Positions 8,943 through 17,105 of a stretch of 64,000 bases of DNA are shown here, one piece after another. The notes below the pieces were generated by a model, which saw only the letters and a program-made list of their open reading frames with translations, did not search any database and was not told the origin of the DNA. Source of the stretch: Segatella copri. Its GTDB lineage: Bacteria; Bacteroidota; Bacteroidia; Bacteroidales; Bacteroidaceae. The first letter of the stretch is position 1. The number at the start of each line of letters is the position of its first letter. The DNA lies in the NCBI RefSeq assembly GCF_009494395.1, contig NZ_VZCB01000079.1:1-64000 (forward strand), written 5' to 3'. A program made the translations under genes and the position numbers.

Positions 8943-9359
8943 ATGAAAGAAATCGGAAAAATCATCGATCTACCCCTGGAAACAACTTCTACCGGTGATT
9001 TCGTATCTATTGACGACAAGAAGCAACAGATTCCCTTCCGGGTGAAACGGGCCTACTGGATATATGGAGTGCCTCAGGGAGAAAACCGGGGTGGACATGC
9101 TCACAAGCAGCTCCGACAGGTAATCATTGCTGCCAAAGGCTCCTTTACGGTCAATCTGGACGATGGACACGAGAAGAAGCAATACCATCTGACCAGTCCC
9201 GACCAAGGCTTGTTTCTGGATACGGAAATCTGGCGCACCCTCGACAACTTCTCACCAGGAGCTGTCTGCCTTGTACTCGCCTCAGAGCCTTACGATGCCG
9301 ATGATTATCTATATGAATACGAAGAGTTCCTGGATTACATCTCTTCCCGAAAGAGATAA
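8943..9359 (+). CDS. FdtA/WxcM-like cupin protein
   Basis: A 138-residue single-domain cupin: GENRGGHAHKQLRQVIIAAKGSFTVNLDDG (residues 40-70) matches the FdtA/QdtA/WxcM family, whose known members are dTDP-4-keto-6-deoxyglucose 3,4-ketoisomerases in surface sugar synthesis. No dTDP-sugar pathway genes are visible here, so the exact reaction is open. The next gene, a GNAT-like acyltransferase, follows 30 bp later; this pair fits synthesis of an N-acylated deoxysugar. Confidence 0.8.
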   Translation: MKEIGKIIDLPLETTSTGDFVSIDDKKQQIPFRVKRAYWIYGVPQGENRGGHAHKQLRQVIIAAKGSFTVNLDDGHEKKQYHLTSPDQGLFLDTEIWRTLDNFSPGAVCLVLASEPYDADDYLYEYEEFLDYISSRKR

Positions 9360-9389
9360 TCCAAGAATCCTATTTAATCCACTACAGGA

Positions 9390-10385
9390 ATGATAACTGT
9401 CAAAAGATACACCCCAGAAAACCATCAGACTTGGAATGAATTCGTAAAGCAATCCCGACAGGGAACCTTCCTGTTTGATAGAAACTATATGGATTATCAT
9501 CAGGACCGATTTCACGACCATTCCCTGATGATTTATTATAAGGACAAGCTCTATGCCCTGCTGCCAGCCAACGAGGTGGTTTCTGATTCCGGCAATAAGG
9601 TGGTTTCTGATTCTGACATTGAGATTTCTCTAAAAGAACTGGTTTCCCATCAGGGACTTACGTATGGCGGTCTGCTCACCTGCAACAAGATGACAGCAGC
9701 GCTTACCTGCGAAACCTTCGAAGCCATCGGAAACTATCTGAAGCAGGAAGGCTTTTCGAAACTCACCTATAAGGCAATCCCTTGGATTTATCACAAGATT
9801 CCATCCGAGGAAGATCTCTATGCCCTTATCCACACAGGCAAGGCTAGCCTCAGCACCAGGGAAATATCCACCACCATTCCGCTGCATAACAAGCTCAGAT
9901 TCTCTGAACAGAGAAGAAGAGGAATCAGAAAGGCAAAGAGAAACCAGCTCATCATCAGACAAAGTACCCCCGAAGATGTACTTGCCTTCTGGAACATCCT
10001 CAACAACAATCTGCAGCAGAAATATCATACCCGCCCCGTACACAGCAACGAGGAACTGCAGCTCCTGATGAGCCGTTTTCCGGAAAACATCATCGGCTAT
10101 TCTGTTCTCAAGGACGAGGAAGTCATTGCAGGAACCATCCTCTTCATTACTCCACAAGTAATACACACCCAATACATCGGTGCTTCAGAAAAGGGGAAGG
10201 AAGAGGGAGCCCTGGACCTGCTCTTCGATTACATCATCAACCAGAAGAAATGGAACGCCCCATTCATCGACTTCGGTAAATCGACCGAAGACAGAGGAAA
10301 CTACCTCAACGCCAACCTCATCCACCAGAAGGAAGGTTTCGGAGGAAGAGGAGTGGTTTATGATACGTATGAATGGAGATTATAA
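9390..10385 (+). CDS. GNAT/FemAB-like acyltransferase
   Basis: A 331-residue protein with a C-terminal GNAT-type fold: RGIRKAKRNQLIIRQSTPEDVLAFWNIL, then EVIAGTILFITPQVIHTQYIGAS and GALDLLFDYIINQKKW resemble the peptidoglycan/FemAB-like acetyltransferase group. Residues 71-85 contain a small internal duplication (two VVSDS units), which may vary between strains. It is paired with the cupin gene upstream. The acceptor is unknown. A strong hairpin follows the stop codon. Confidence 0.75.
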   Translation: MITVKRYTPENHQTWNEFVKQSRQGTFLFDRNYMDYHQDRFHDHSLMIYYKDKLYALLPANEVVSDSGNKVVSDSDIEISLKELVSHQGLTYGGLLTCNKMTAALTCETFEAIGNYLKQEGFSKLTYKAIPWIYHKIPSEEDLYALIHTGKASLSTREISTTIPLHNKLRFSEQRRRGIRKAKRNQLIIRQSTPEDVLAFWNILNNNLQQKYHTRPVHSNEELQLLMSRFPENIIGYSVLKDEEVIAGTILFITPQVIHTQYIGASEKGKEEGALDLLFDYIINQKKWNAPFIDFGKSTEDRGNYLNANLIHQKEGFGGRGVVYDTYEWRL

Positions 10386-10392
10386 GAAAATA

Positions 10393-10430
10393 TAAATCCC
10401 GAAATTCCACATCAGGAACTTCGGGATTTA
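10393..10430 (+). terminator. Hairpin terminator after the acyltransferase gene
   Basis: TAAATCCCGAA (10393-10403) pairs exactly with TTCGGGATTTA (10420-10430) around 16 bases, 8 bases after the stop codon. There is no long T run. Confidence 0.65.
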
Positions 10431-10437
10431 TCTATAG

Positions 10438-10470
10438 AGTTAACAGGTTAACAGTTAACACCTGTTTTTT
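10438..10470. terminator. GTTAAC repeat folded as a terminator between convergent genes
   Basis: The 22-bp GTTAAC unit (10438-10459) extends to ACCTGT, so that ACAGGT (10444-10449) can pair with ACCTGT (10460-10465), followed by an eight-T run. It lies between the converging acyltransferase gene and lutC. Confidence 0.6.
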
Positions 10471-11049
10471 TTATACTAACACAACTGTTACACCTCTAGC
10501 AGCCTGCGCACCCATAACCAATGCCTGCTCAATATCGGCAGTCTTGGAAGGACCACTGATGAAAGTACCGAAATTATACTTCGGATCCATCTCAATACGG
10601 GCATAAGCCTCATGCATATTGTTCACAATCTTGGATTTTTCGAGGAAAATCACAAGATATTCAGAGATGAAAAGCACCGCTTTCTCCTTCATGGTCTGAG
10701 GAATCCAGACGCAACCGTTCTCAGCCACGCCCACTTCACCACGAACAATACCCACATCGGTACCATTCAGGTCGTTAGCCTCAGCCACGGTATCAGGATT
10801 CTTCTGCGCGATGGTAATCTCAGGCAGATGAGAAGCAAAGACCTTGGCTTCCGGATAAGCCTTCTTCACAAGCTCATCCAGGCTCTCGCCTTCCTTCGCC
10901 TCTATCACGTGTCCACCCACAGACTCAGTCATCTCAATAAACTGCTTCAAGGTATCCTCATACTGGATTCCCTTGACATCTACGGCAGGCATATCGAATT
11001 GAACGTGCGTATTCTTACGCAACTTGTTCAGGAAAACTTCTTTATTCAT
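10471..11049 (-). CDS. lutC: Lactate utilization protein LutC (LUD domain)
   Basis: A 192-residue LUD-domain protein, last gene of the lut operon. LutABC oxidises L-lactate to pyruvate through iron-sulfur proteins; LutC is the subunit without its own Fe-S motifs. GTDVGIVRGEVGVAENGCVWI and the C-terminal FGTFISGPSKTADIEQALVMGAQAARGVTVVLV (in part) are characteristic. It is separated from lutB by 100 bp of repeat DNA, unlike the tight lutA-lutB pair. Confidence 0.9.
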   Translation of the reverse strand: MNKEVFLNKLRKNTHVQFDMPAVDVKGIQYEDTLKQFIEMTESVGGHVIEAKEGESLDELVKKAYPEAKVFASHLPEITIAQKNPDTVAEANDLNGTDVGIVRGEVGVAENGCVWIPQTMKEKAVLFISEYLVIFLEKSKIVNNMHEAYARIEMDPKYNFGTFISGPSKTADIEQALVMGAQAARGVTVVLV

Positions 11050-11141
11050 TGAACTTTGAAATATTTACTTTGAACTTTGAGCTTTGAACTTTGAACTTTA
11101 TGATCAGTAAAGCCGTTAATCATTAATAACTAATCATTAAT
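11049..11141. repeat. TTAGTGATTA / GTTCAAAG intergenic repeat, copy 2 (inverted)
   Basis: The inverted counterpart of 6909-7003: GAACTTTGA units, the 28-bp core (11091-11118), then ATTAATAAC/TAATCATTAATCAC units, filling the lutB-lutC gap. Confidence 0.65.
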
Positions 11142-11149
11142 CACTTAAA

Positions 11150-12523
11150 TCACTTCACCTTTCCTTCTTTCCAAAGCTGATGGAAACTCTTCTTTGCAAA
11201 CTCAGGCATGGCGTGACCGATGCCCCAGGCATTCCAATTGCTGAAGTGCGTGCAGCACTCAGGAACCAGATTAACGAGTGGTGCAAACTTCAAGGCTGTG
11301 GTGTAGAGCGCAGGACGGTCGAAGAGATACTTCATACCGTTCGACATCGCTCTCTTCACAGGATCTGCCTTGCCCAACTTCTCCAGACTCTGGCGCCATA
11401 CATAAATCTGCGAACCAGGACCTACCTTGGAAGGGCAGACATTGTCGCAAGACAAGCACAAGGTGCAGGCTGAAACATTGTCGCTGTACTTCTGAGGATT
11501 CTTCAGCATACCCAGGTTCACACCGATAGGACCCGGAATGAAATAGGTGTAACTGTAACCGCCCGAACGGCGATAAACCGGACAGGTGTTCATGCAGGCT
11601 CCACAGCGCATGCACTTCAAGGTCTGCCAGTGGTCCTTATCGGCAAGAATGTCGCTTCTGCCGTTATCCACCAATACCACATGCATCTCAGCACCCGGAC
11701 GAGCCTGACGGAAATGAGAAGTATAGGTAGTGGTAGGCTGACCTGTTCCACAGCGGCAGAGCAGGCGCTGGAATACAGCCAATGACTTATAATCAGGAAC
11801 CAGCTTCTCGATACCCATCGCTACGATGTGGAGCTTAGGCATGGAAGTGGTCATATCGGCATTACCCTCGTTGGTGCAGACCACACAATCGCCGGTGGCA
11901 GCCACACCAAAGTTGCAGCCGGTCATACCTGCTCCAGCTTCCATAAACTGGTCGCGGAGATGATGACGGGCACAGCGGGTCAGGTAAGTAGGATCGTAGT
12001 TTCCGATTTCCTTGGAGATTCCCTTCTCCTCGAACATCTGTCCCACTTCCTCACGCTTCAGGTGGATGGCAGGCATCACGATATGGCTAGGCTTCTGACC
12101 CAGAAGCTGGATGATGCGCTCACCCAGGTCGGTCTCCACCACGTCAATACCATGCTTCTCCAGATAAGGATTCATCTCGCACTCCTCGGTGAGCATCGAC
12201 TTCGACTTCACCATCTTCTTCACGTTATGATCCTTCAGGATACCGAGCACAATCTCGTTGAACTCCTGTGCATCCTTTGCCCAGTGCACCTTCACCCCAC
12301 GGCTCTCCAGGTTCTTGGAAAACATATCGAGGTAATCGGCAAGATGGGTGATGGTGTGCATCTTGATTTCAGACGCATGCTCGCGGAGATCTTCCCACTC
12401 AGGAAGTTCCTGTGCCATCTTATCTCTCTTCTGACGAACAGACCAGAAGGTAGCATCGTGCCAGGTGGTCTTCTCTACGTTCTGCGTAAACTTCGCAGCT
12501 CTTTTGGAATGTTCTGTACTCAT
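11150..12523 (-). CDS. lutB: Lactate utilization iron-sulfur protein LutB
   Basis: A 457-residue LutB/LldF protein. The N-terminal two thirds form a LUD domain; the C-terminal part has two 4Fe-4S motifs, CMRCGACMNTCPVYR and CTLCLSCDNVCPSKV, which pass electrons during L-lactate oxidation. Its start overlaps the lutA stop by 4 bp (ATGA), implying coupled translation. Full length for the family. Confidence 0.95.
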   Translation of the reverse strand: MSTEHSKRAAKFTQNVEKTTWHDATFWSVRQKRDKMAQELPEWEDLREHASEIKMHTITHLADYLDMFSKNLESRGVKVHWAKDAQEFNEIVLGILKDHNVKKMVKSKSMLTEECEMNPYLEKHGIDVVETDLGERIIQLLGQKPSHIVMPAIHLKREEVGQMFEEKGISKEIGNYDPTYLTRCARHHLRDQFMEAGAGMTGCNFGVAATGDCVVCTNEGNADMTTSMPKLHIVAMGIEKLVPDYKSLAVFQRLLCRCGTGQPTTTYTSHFRQARPGAEMHVVLVDNGRSDILADKDHWQTLKCMRCGACMNTCPVYRRSGGYSYTYFIPGPIGVNLGMLKNPQKYSDNVSACTLCLSCDNVCPSKVGPGSQIYVWRQSLEKLGKADPVKRAMSNGMKYLFDRPALYTTALKFAPLVNLVPECCTHFSNWNAWGIGHAMPEFAKKSFHQLWKEGKVK

Positions 12524-13257
12524 AGTCCTGCAGCTAAAATTTGAACAACATGGATAAACTTAATCGGCATCTTCTCCTTCTTGGCAATACCAGCCATGTG
12601 CATCAGGCAGGAAGAATCCGGTCCGGTAACATATTCGGCACCCGTAGCCATGTGACGCTTGATCTTGTCCTCGCCCATACGGGTAGAAACGGCAGGCTCC
12701 TCGATAGAGAACATACCACCGAATCCGCAGCACTCATCCTTGCGCTCCGGTTCGTGAACGGTAATACCTTCCACCATATTCAACAGGTCGATAATCTTAT
12801 TGAATGGCTTGATGTGTCGCTCAGAAGGAGACGACAATCCAAGCTCGCGCACACCATGGCAACTGTTGTGCACACTGACCTCATGCGGGAATTTGCCAGG
12901 CACATGATCAACCTTCAGTACATCGTGAAGGAACTCCACAACGTCCATAATCTTTTTAGAGGAAACACACTCGTGCTTACCCTCAAGAATCTTAGGGTAA
13001 TACACCTTCACGTAAGCGGCACATGATGCAGAAGGAGCTACGATGTAATCGTAATCCTTGAACAGTTCATCAAATGTCTCAATGACCTTCTCCGACTTGT
13101 CCTGAAAACCAGCGTTTGCCATTGGCTGACCGCAGCAAGTCTGTTTTTCGGGATAACCCACGTCCAGTCCGTAATGCTTGAGCAACTTGTATGTAGCCAC
13201 ACCCGCTTCAGGGTATAAGGCATCTACATAGCAAGGGACGAATAATCCGACTTTCAT
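12520..13257 (-). CDS. lutA: Lactate utilization (Fe-S) protein LutA
   Basis: A 245-residue protein with two cysteine-rich (CCG) domains: KQTCCGQPMANAG near residue 38 and KDECCGFGGMFSI near 180, plus HNSCHG in the middle. It belongs to the heterodisulfide-reductase/GlpC-like group and is the first gene of lutABC. The promoter region faces the carB promoter. Confidence 0.94.
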   Translation of the reverse strand: MKVGLFVPCYVDALYPEAGVATYKLLKHYGLDVGYPEKQTCCGQPMANAGFQDKSEKVIETFDELFKDYDYIVAPSASCAAYVKVYYPKILEGKHECVSSKKIMDVVEFLHDVLKVDHVPGKFPHEVSVHNSCHGVRELGLSSPSERHIKPFNKIIDLLNMVEGITVHEPERKDECCGFGGMFSIEEPAVSTRMGEDKIKRHMATGAEYVTGPDSSCLMHMAGIAKKEKMPIKFIHVVQILAAGL

Positions 13258-13318
13258 TGTTGTATATTTATCTTGTTTGCTATTTTTTATTCTTTTTCTA
13301 CATGACTAAAAGCCGCTG

Positions 13319-13326
13319 CAAAAGTA
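13319..13326 (-). promoter_or_regulatory. lut operon -7 box
   Basis: Minus-strand TACTTTTG, 61 bases before lutA. A second possible -7 box, TATTTTTG, is at 13339-13346 on the same strand. No regulator site was recognised. Confidence 0.5.
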
Positions 13327-13408
13327 ACAAAATAATTGCAAAAATACGACATTCTAGAGAAGAAATAATAATAATTGATGTTATTTAACTGTAAAGATTT
13401 GCAGAAAA

Positions 13409-13440
13409 TTTGGAATAATCAAATAAATAGCGTAACTTTG
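13409..13440 (+). promoter_or_regulatory. carB promoter
   Basis: TTTG (13409-13412) and TAACTTTG (13433-13440) separated by 20 bp. The 107-base leader to carB shows no clear attenuator. Confidence 0.7.
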
Positions 13441-13547
13441 CAACTCGAAATAGAGTGTCTACCATTTGTGAACTAACGCAAATACAGTTTAGTTGCTAAA
13501 AACATAAATAACAAGACATATAAAGAACAAACTTATAGTTATATTTA

Positions 13548-16500
13548 ATGATGAAGAAACAGCTTAAGAAAGTCCTCGTTCTGGGTTCCGGTGCTTTGAA
13601 AATCGGCCAGGCAGGTGAGTTTGACTATTCCGGTTCGCAGGCTCTCAAGGCTTTGCGCGAGGAGGGTATTAGTTCCGTCCTCATTAATCCAAATGTTGCT
13701 ACAATTCAGACAAGTGAAGGTATTGCTGACAAGGTTTATTTCTTGCCGGTGACACCTTTTTTTGTAACTGAAATTATCAAGAAGGAGCGCCCAGACGGCA
13801 TTATGCTGGCTTGGGGTGGTCAGACAGGTTTGAACGTGGGTACAGAACTCTACCTCAGTGGTGTGCTCAAGGAGTACGGTGTGGATGTGCTGGGTACCTC
13901 TGTCGAGGCTATCATGAACACTGAAGACCGCGACCTCTTCGTGAAGGAGCTCAACAAGGTTGACCTCAAGGTTCCAGTAAGCCACGCTTGCGAGAACATG
14001 GAAGAGGCTGTGGCTGCGGCACGCAACATCGGCTACCCTATCATGATCCGTTCTGCCTATGCGCTGGGTGGTCTCGGTTCTGGTGTCTGCAAGACCGAAG
14101 AGGAGTTCAAGGAGATTGCTGAATCTGCCTTCACTTTCGCACCTCAGGTGCTCGTTGAGGAGAGCCTGAAGGGATGGAAGGAGATTGAGTTCGAATGCAT
14201 CCGTGATGCCAACGACCGTTGCTTCACCGTTGCCTCTATGGAAAACTTCGACCCACTGGGTATTCACACAGGTGAATCTATCGTTGTGGCTCCAACCTGT
14301 TCTCTCACCGACGAGCAGGTGAAGATGTTGCAGGACATCGCCGTGAAGTGTGTCCGTCACCTCAACATCGTGGGTGAGTGCAACATCCAGTATGCTTTCA
14401 ACGCTGAGACCAACGACTACCGTATCATCGAGATCAACGCTCGATTGAGCCGTTCTTCTGCCCTCGCTTCTAAAGCTACTGGTTATCCTTTGGCTTTCGT
14501 TGCTGCCAAGATTGCCCTCGGTTATACACTCGACCAGATTGGCGAGATGGGTACTCCTAACTCAGCTTATGTAGCTCCATCACTCGACTATATGATCTGC
14601 AAGATTCCTCGTTGGGACCTTACCAAGTTTGCCGGTGTAAGCCGCAAGATTGGTTCTTCCATGAAGTCTGTAGGCGAAATCATGTCTATCGGCCGCTCAT
14701 TCGAGGAGATGCTCCAGAAGGGTCTCCGTATGATTGGTCAGGGAATGCACGGTTTCGTTGGCAACGACCACACCAAGTTCGACAACCTGGATGAGGAACT
14801 TTCCAACCCTACCGACCTCCGTATCTTCGCCATCGCCCAGGCTTTGGAGGAAGGTTACACCATCGAGCGCATCGAGGAGTTGACCAAGATTGACCCTTGG
14901 TTCATCGAGCGCATGAAGAATATCGTAGATTACAAGCACAAGCTTTCTACATACAACACTTTGGAGGAGATTCCAGCCGAGGTATTGCGCGAGGCTAAGG
15001 TATTGGGATTCTCTGACTTCCAGATTGGCCGCTTCGTATTGAAGACTCAGAACACCAATATGGAGAAGGAGGTGCTCGCAGTTCGTGCCCAGCGCAAGAA
15101 GCTGAACATTCTGCCTGCCGTGAAGCGCATCCCTACCGTGGCTAGCGAGCATCCTGACCTTACTAACTATCTCTACATGACATACGCTGTAGAGGGTTAC
15201 GACATCAACTACTACAAGAACGAGAAGTCTGTCATCGTTCTCGGTTCGGGTGCTTACCGCATCGGTTCTTCTGTAGAGTTCGACTGGTGTTCAGTAAACG
15301 CCATCAACACAGCACGCAAGTTGGGTTACAAGTCAATCATGATCAACTACAACCCAGAGACCGTATCTACCGACTACGATATGTGCGACCGTCTCTACTT
15401 CGATGAGCTTTCATTCGAGCGTGTACTCGATGTCATCGACCTGGAGTCACCACGTGGTGTGATTGTTTCTGTAGGTGGTCAGATTCCAAACAACCTGGCT
15501 ATGAAGCTCCATCGCCAGTCTGTGCCAATTCTGGGTACATCTCCTGTCAACATCGACCGTGCAGAGAACCGCGGTAAGTTCTCTGCCATGCTCGATAAGC
15601 TCGGCATCGACCAGCCTAAGTGGAGCGCCCTCACCTCTATGGAGGATGTTCAGAAGTTCATCGACGAGGTAGGCTATCCTGTTCTCGTTCGTCCATCCTA
15701 CGTTCTTTCTGGTGCAGCCATGAACGTTTGCCACGATGATGATGAGTTGCGTCGCTTCCTGGAGGCAGCTTCTGAGGTTTCCAAGGAGTACCCAGTGGTT
15801 ATCTCTCAGTTTATGACAGAGACCAACGAGATCGAGTTCGACGGTGTGGCTCAGAATGGTGAGATTGTAGAGTATGGTATTTCAGAGCACGTAGAGTATG
15901 CTGGTGTTCACTCCGGTGACGCTACCATGACCTTCCCTGCCCAGCAGATTTCCTTCGCTACAGCCCGTCAGATCAAGAAGATTTCACGTGCCATTGCCAA
16001 GGAGCTCAACATCTCTGGTCCTTTCAATATCCAGTATCTGGCTAAGGGTCGCGATGTGAAGGTTATCGAGTGTAACCTCCGTGCATCCCGTTCATTCCCA
16101 TTCGTGAGCAAGGTATTGAAGCGCAACTTTATCGAGACTGCTACCCGCATCATGCTCGATGCTCCATATCAGAAGCCAGACAAGTCTGCCTTCGATATCG
16201 ACCGCATGGGTGTGAAGGCTTCACAGTTCTCATTCGCCCGTTTGCAGAACGCCGACCCTGTTTTGGGTGTAGATATGAGTTCTACCGGCGAGGTAGGCTG
16301 TATGGGTGATACTTTCGAGGAGGCATTGCTCAACTCATTGATTGCCACCGGCTACAAGATTCCTTCAAAGGACAAGGGCATCATGCTTTCAAGTGGTGGT
16401 GCGAAGGAGAAGGCTTCTCTGCTCGATGCTGCCCAGGCTTTGGTGAAGAACGGTTACACCATCTATGCTACAGCCGGCACAGCGAAGTTCCTGAACGAGA

Positions 16501-16781
16501 ACAACGTGAAGGCTACTGCTGTAGGATGGCCTGATGAGGAGCACAAGGATCTTCCTAATGTGATGCAGATGATTGCCGACCACAAGTTCGACCTCATCGT
16601 CAACATCCCTAAGAATCACACCAAGCGTGAGCTCACCAATGGTTACAGAATCCGTCGTGGTGCCATCGACCACAACATTCCTCTGATCACCAATGCCCGC
16701 CTGGCTTCCGCCTTCATCGAGGCATTCTGCACATTGAGCCAGGATCAGCTTCAGATTAAGAGCTGGCAGGAGTACGAGTAA
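13548..16781 (+). CDS. carB: Carbamoyl-phosphate synthase large subunit
   Basis: A 1077-residue synthase with the standard tandem ATP-grasp halves and a C-terminal MGS-like allosteric domain. It forms carbamoyl phosphate from bicarbonate, ATP and ammonia (delivered by CarA) for pyrimidines and arginine. KVLVLGSGALKIGQAGEFDYSG opens the first half and VIVLGSGAYRIGSSVEFDWC (about 566) the second; both halves end in ATP-grasp signatures (EINARLSRSSALASKATGY; ECNLRASRSFPFVSKV). No small-subunit gene is adjacent, so glutaminase activity must come from elsewhere or this paralogue uses ammonia. Either of two adjacent ATGs could be the start. Confidence 0.95.
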   Translation: MMKKQLKKVLVLGSGALKIGQAGEFDYSGSQALKALREEGISSVLINPNVATIQTSEGIADKVYFLPVTPFFVTEIIKKERPDGIMLAWGGQTGLNVGTELYLSGVLKEYGVDVLGTSVEAIMNTEDRDLFVKELNKVDLKVPVSHACENMEEAVAAARNIGYPIMIRSAYALGGLGSGVCKTEEEFKEIAESAFTFAPQVLVEESLKGWKEIEFECIRDANDRCFTVASMENFDPLGIHTGESIVVAPTCSLTDEQVKMLQDIAVKCVRHLNIVGECNIQYAFNAETNDYRIIEINARLSRSSALASKATGYPLAFVAAKIALGYTLDQIGEMGTPNSAYVAPSLDYMICKIPRWDLTKFAGVSRKIGSSMKSVGEIMSIGRSFEEMLQKGLRMIGQGMHGFVGNDHTKFDNLDEELSNPTDLRIFAIAQALEEGYTIERIEELTKIDPWFIERMKNIVDYKHKLSTYNTLEEIPAEVLREAKVLGFSDFQIGRFVLKTQNTNMEKEVLAVRAQRKKLNILPAVKRIPTVASEHPDLTNYLYMTYAVEGYDINYYKNEKSVIVLGSGAYRIGSSVEFDWCSVNAINTARKLGYKSIMINYNPETVSTDYDMCDRLYFDELSFERVLDVIDLESPRGVIVSVGGQIPNNLAMKLHRQSVPILGTSPVNIDRAENRGKFSAMLDKLGIDQPKWSALTSMEDVQKFIDEVGYPVLVRPSYVLSGAAMNVCHDDDELRRFLEAASEVSKEYPVVISQFMTETNEIEFDGVAQNGEIVEYGISEHVEYAGVHSGDATMTFPAQQISFATARQIKKISRAIAKELNISGPFNIQYLAKGRDVKVIECNLRASRSFPFVSKVLKRNFIETATRIMLDAPYQKPDKSAFDIDRMGVKASQFSFARLQNADPVLGVDMSSTGEVGCMGDTFEEALLNSLIATGYKIPSKDKGIMLSSGGAKEKASLLDAAQALVKNGYTIYATAGTAKFLNENNVKATAVGWPDEEHKDLPNVMQMIADHKFDLIVNIPKNHTKRELTNGYRIRRGAIDHNIPLITNARLASAFIEAFCTLSQDQLQIKSWQEYE

Positions 16782-16851
16782 TCTCGTTGTTTTTTAGGCA
16801 CGGATTACACGGATTTTTACGAAAGATGATTATCTTTTCCGCTAGGCGTCC

Positions 16852-16921
16852 CGCCGGATTTGAAATCCGGCGTTAAAAAATGTCCTAACCTTTTTAGGCT
16901 CTGCGGATTTGAAATCCGCAG
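16852..16921. repeat. Two CGGATT-TGA-AATCCG palindromes after carB
   Basis: 16852-16872 (CGCCGGATT / AATCCGGCG) and 16901-16921 (CTGCGGATT / AATCCGCAG) are perfect 9-bp stems with the same TGA loop. The outer bases of the two stems differ but stay paired. A related one is at 2073-2089. A GGCACGGATTACACGG unit (16797) and a degenerate CACGCAGATTTCGCAGAT tract (16934) complete this 180-bp repeat cluster. Confidence 0.7.
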
Positions 16922-16963
16922 CAAAGGAATCTCACGCAGATTTCGCAGATATTTATAAAATAC

Positions 16964-17020
16964 GCCCTGTAAGGCAAGGCACAAGTTCTAGATTGTGCCC
17001 AAGCCTTACGGGGCTTTTTT
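16964..17020 (+). terminator. Intrinsic terminator upstream of topB
   Basis: GCCCTGTAAGGC...GCACAA pairs with TTGTGC...GCCTTACGGGGC to give a stem of about 20 bp with one small internal mismatch, followed directly by TTTTTT. It should end carB transcription. Confidence 0.8.
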
Positions 17021-17075
17021 ATTCCCTGCCATGAGAAAAAGAAGCCGAAATGATGGCTATCTCATTATTTTATTG

Positions 17076-17083
17076 TACCTTTG
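17076..17083 (+). promoter_or_regulatory. topB -7 box
   Basis: TACCTTTG, 22 bases before the topB ATG. No matching -33 element. Confidence 0.5.
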
Positions 17084-17105
17084 CAAAGAGAAATTAGAAT
17101 AAAGA

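Noticed and set aside
13545..14360. Long open frame opposite carB
   Set aside because: carB is conserved throughout; several such antisense frames exist along it.
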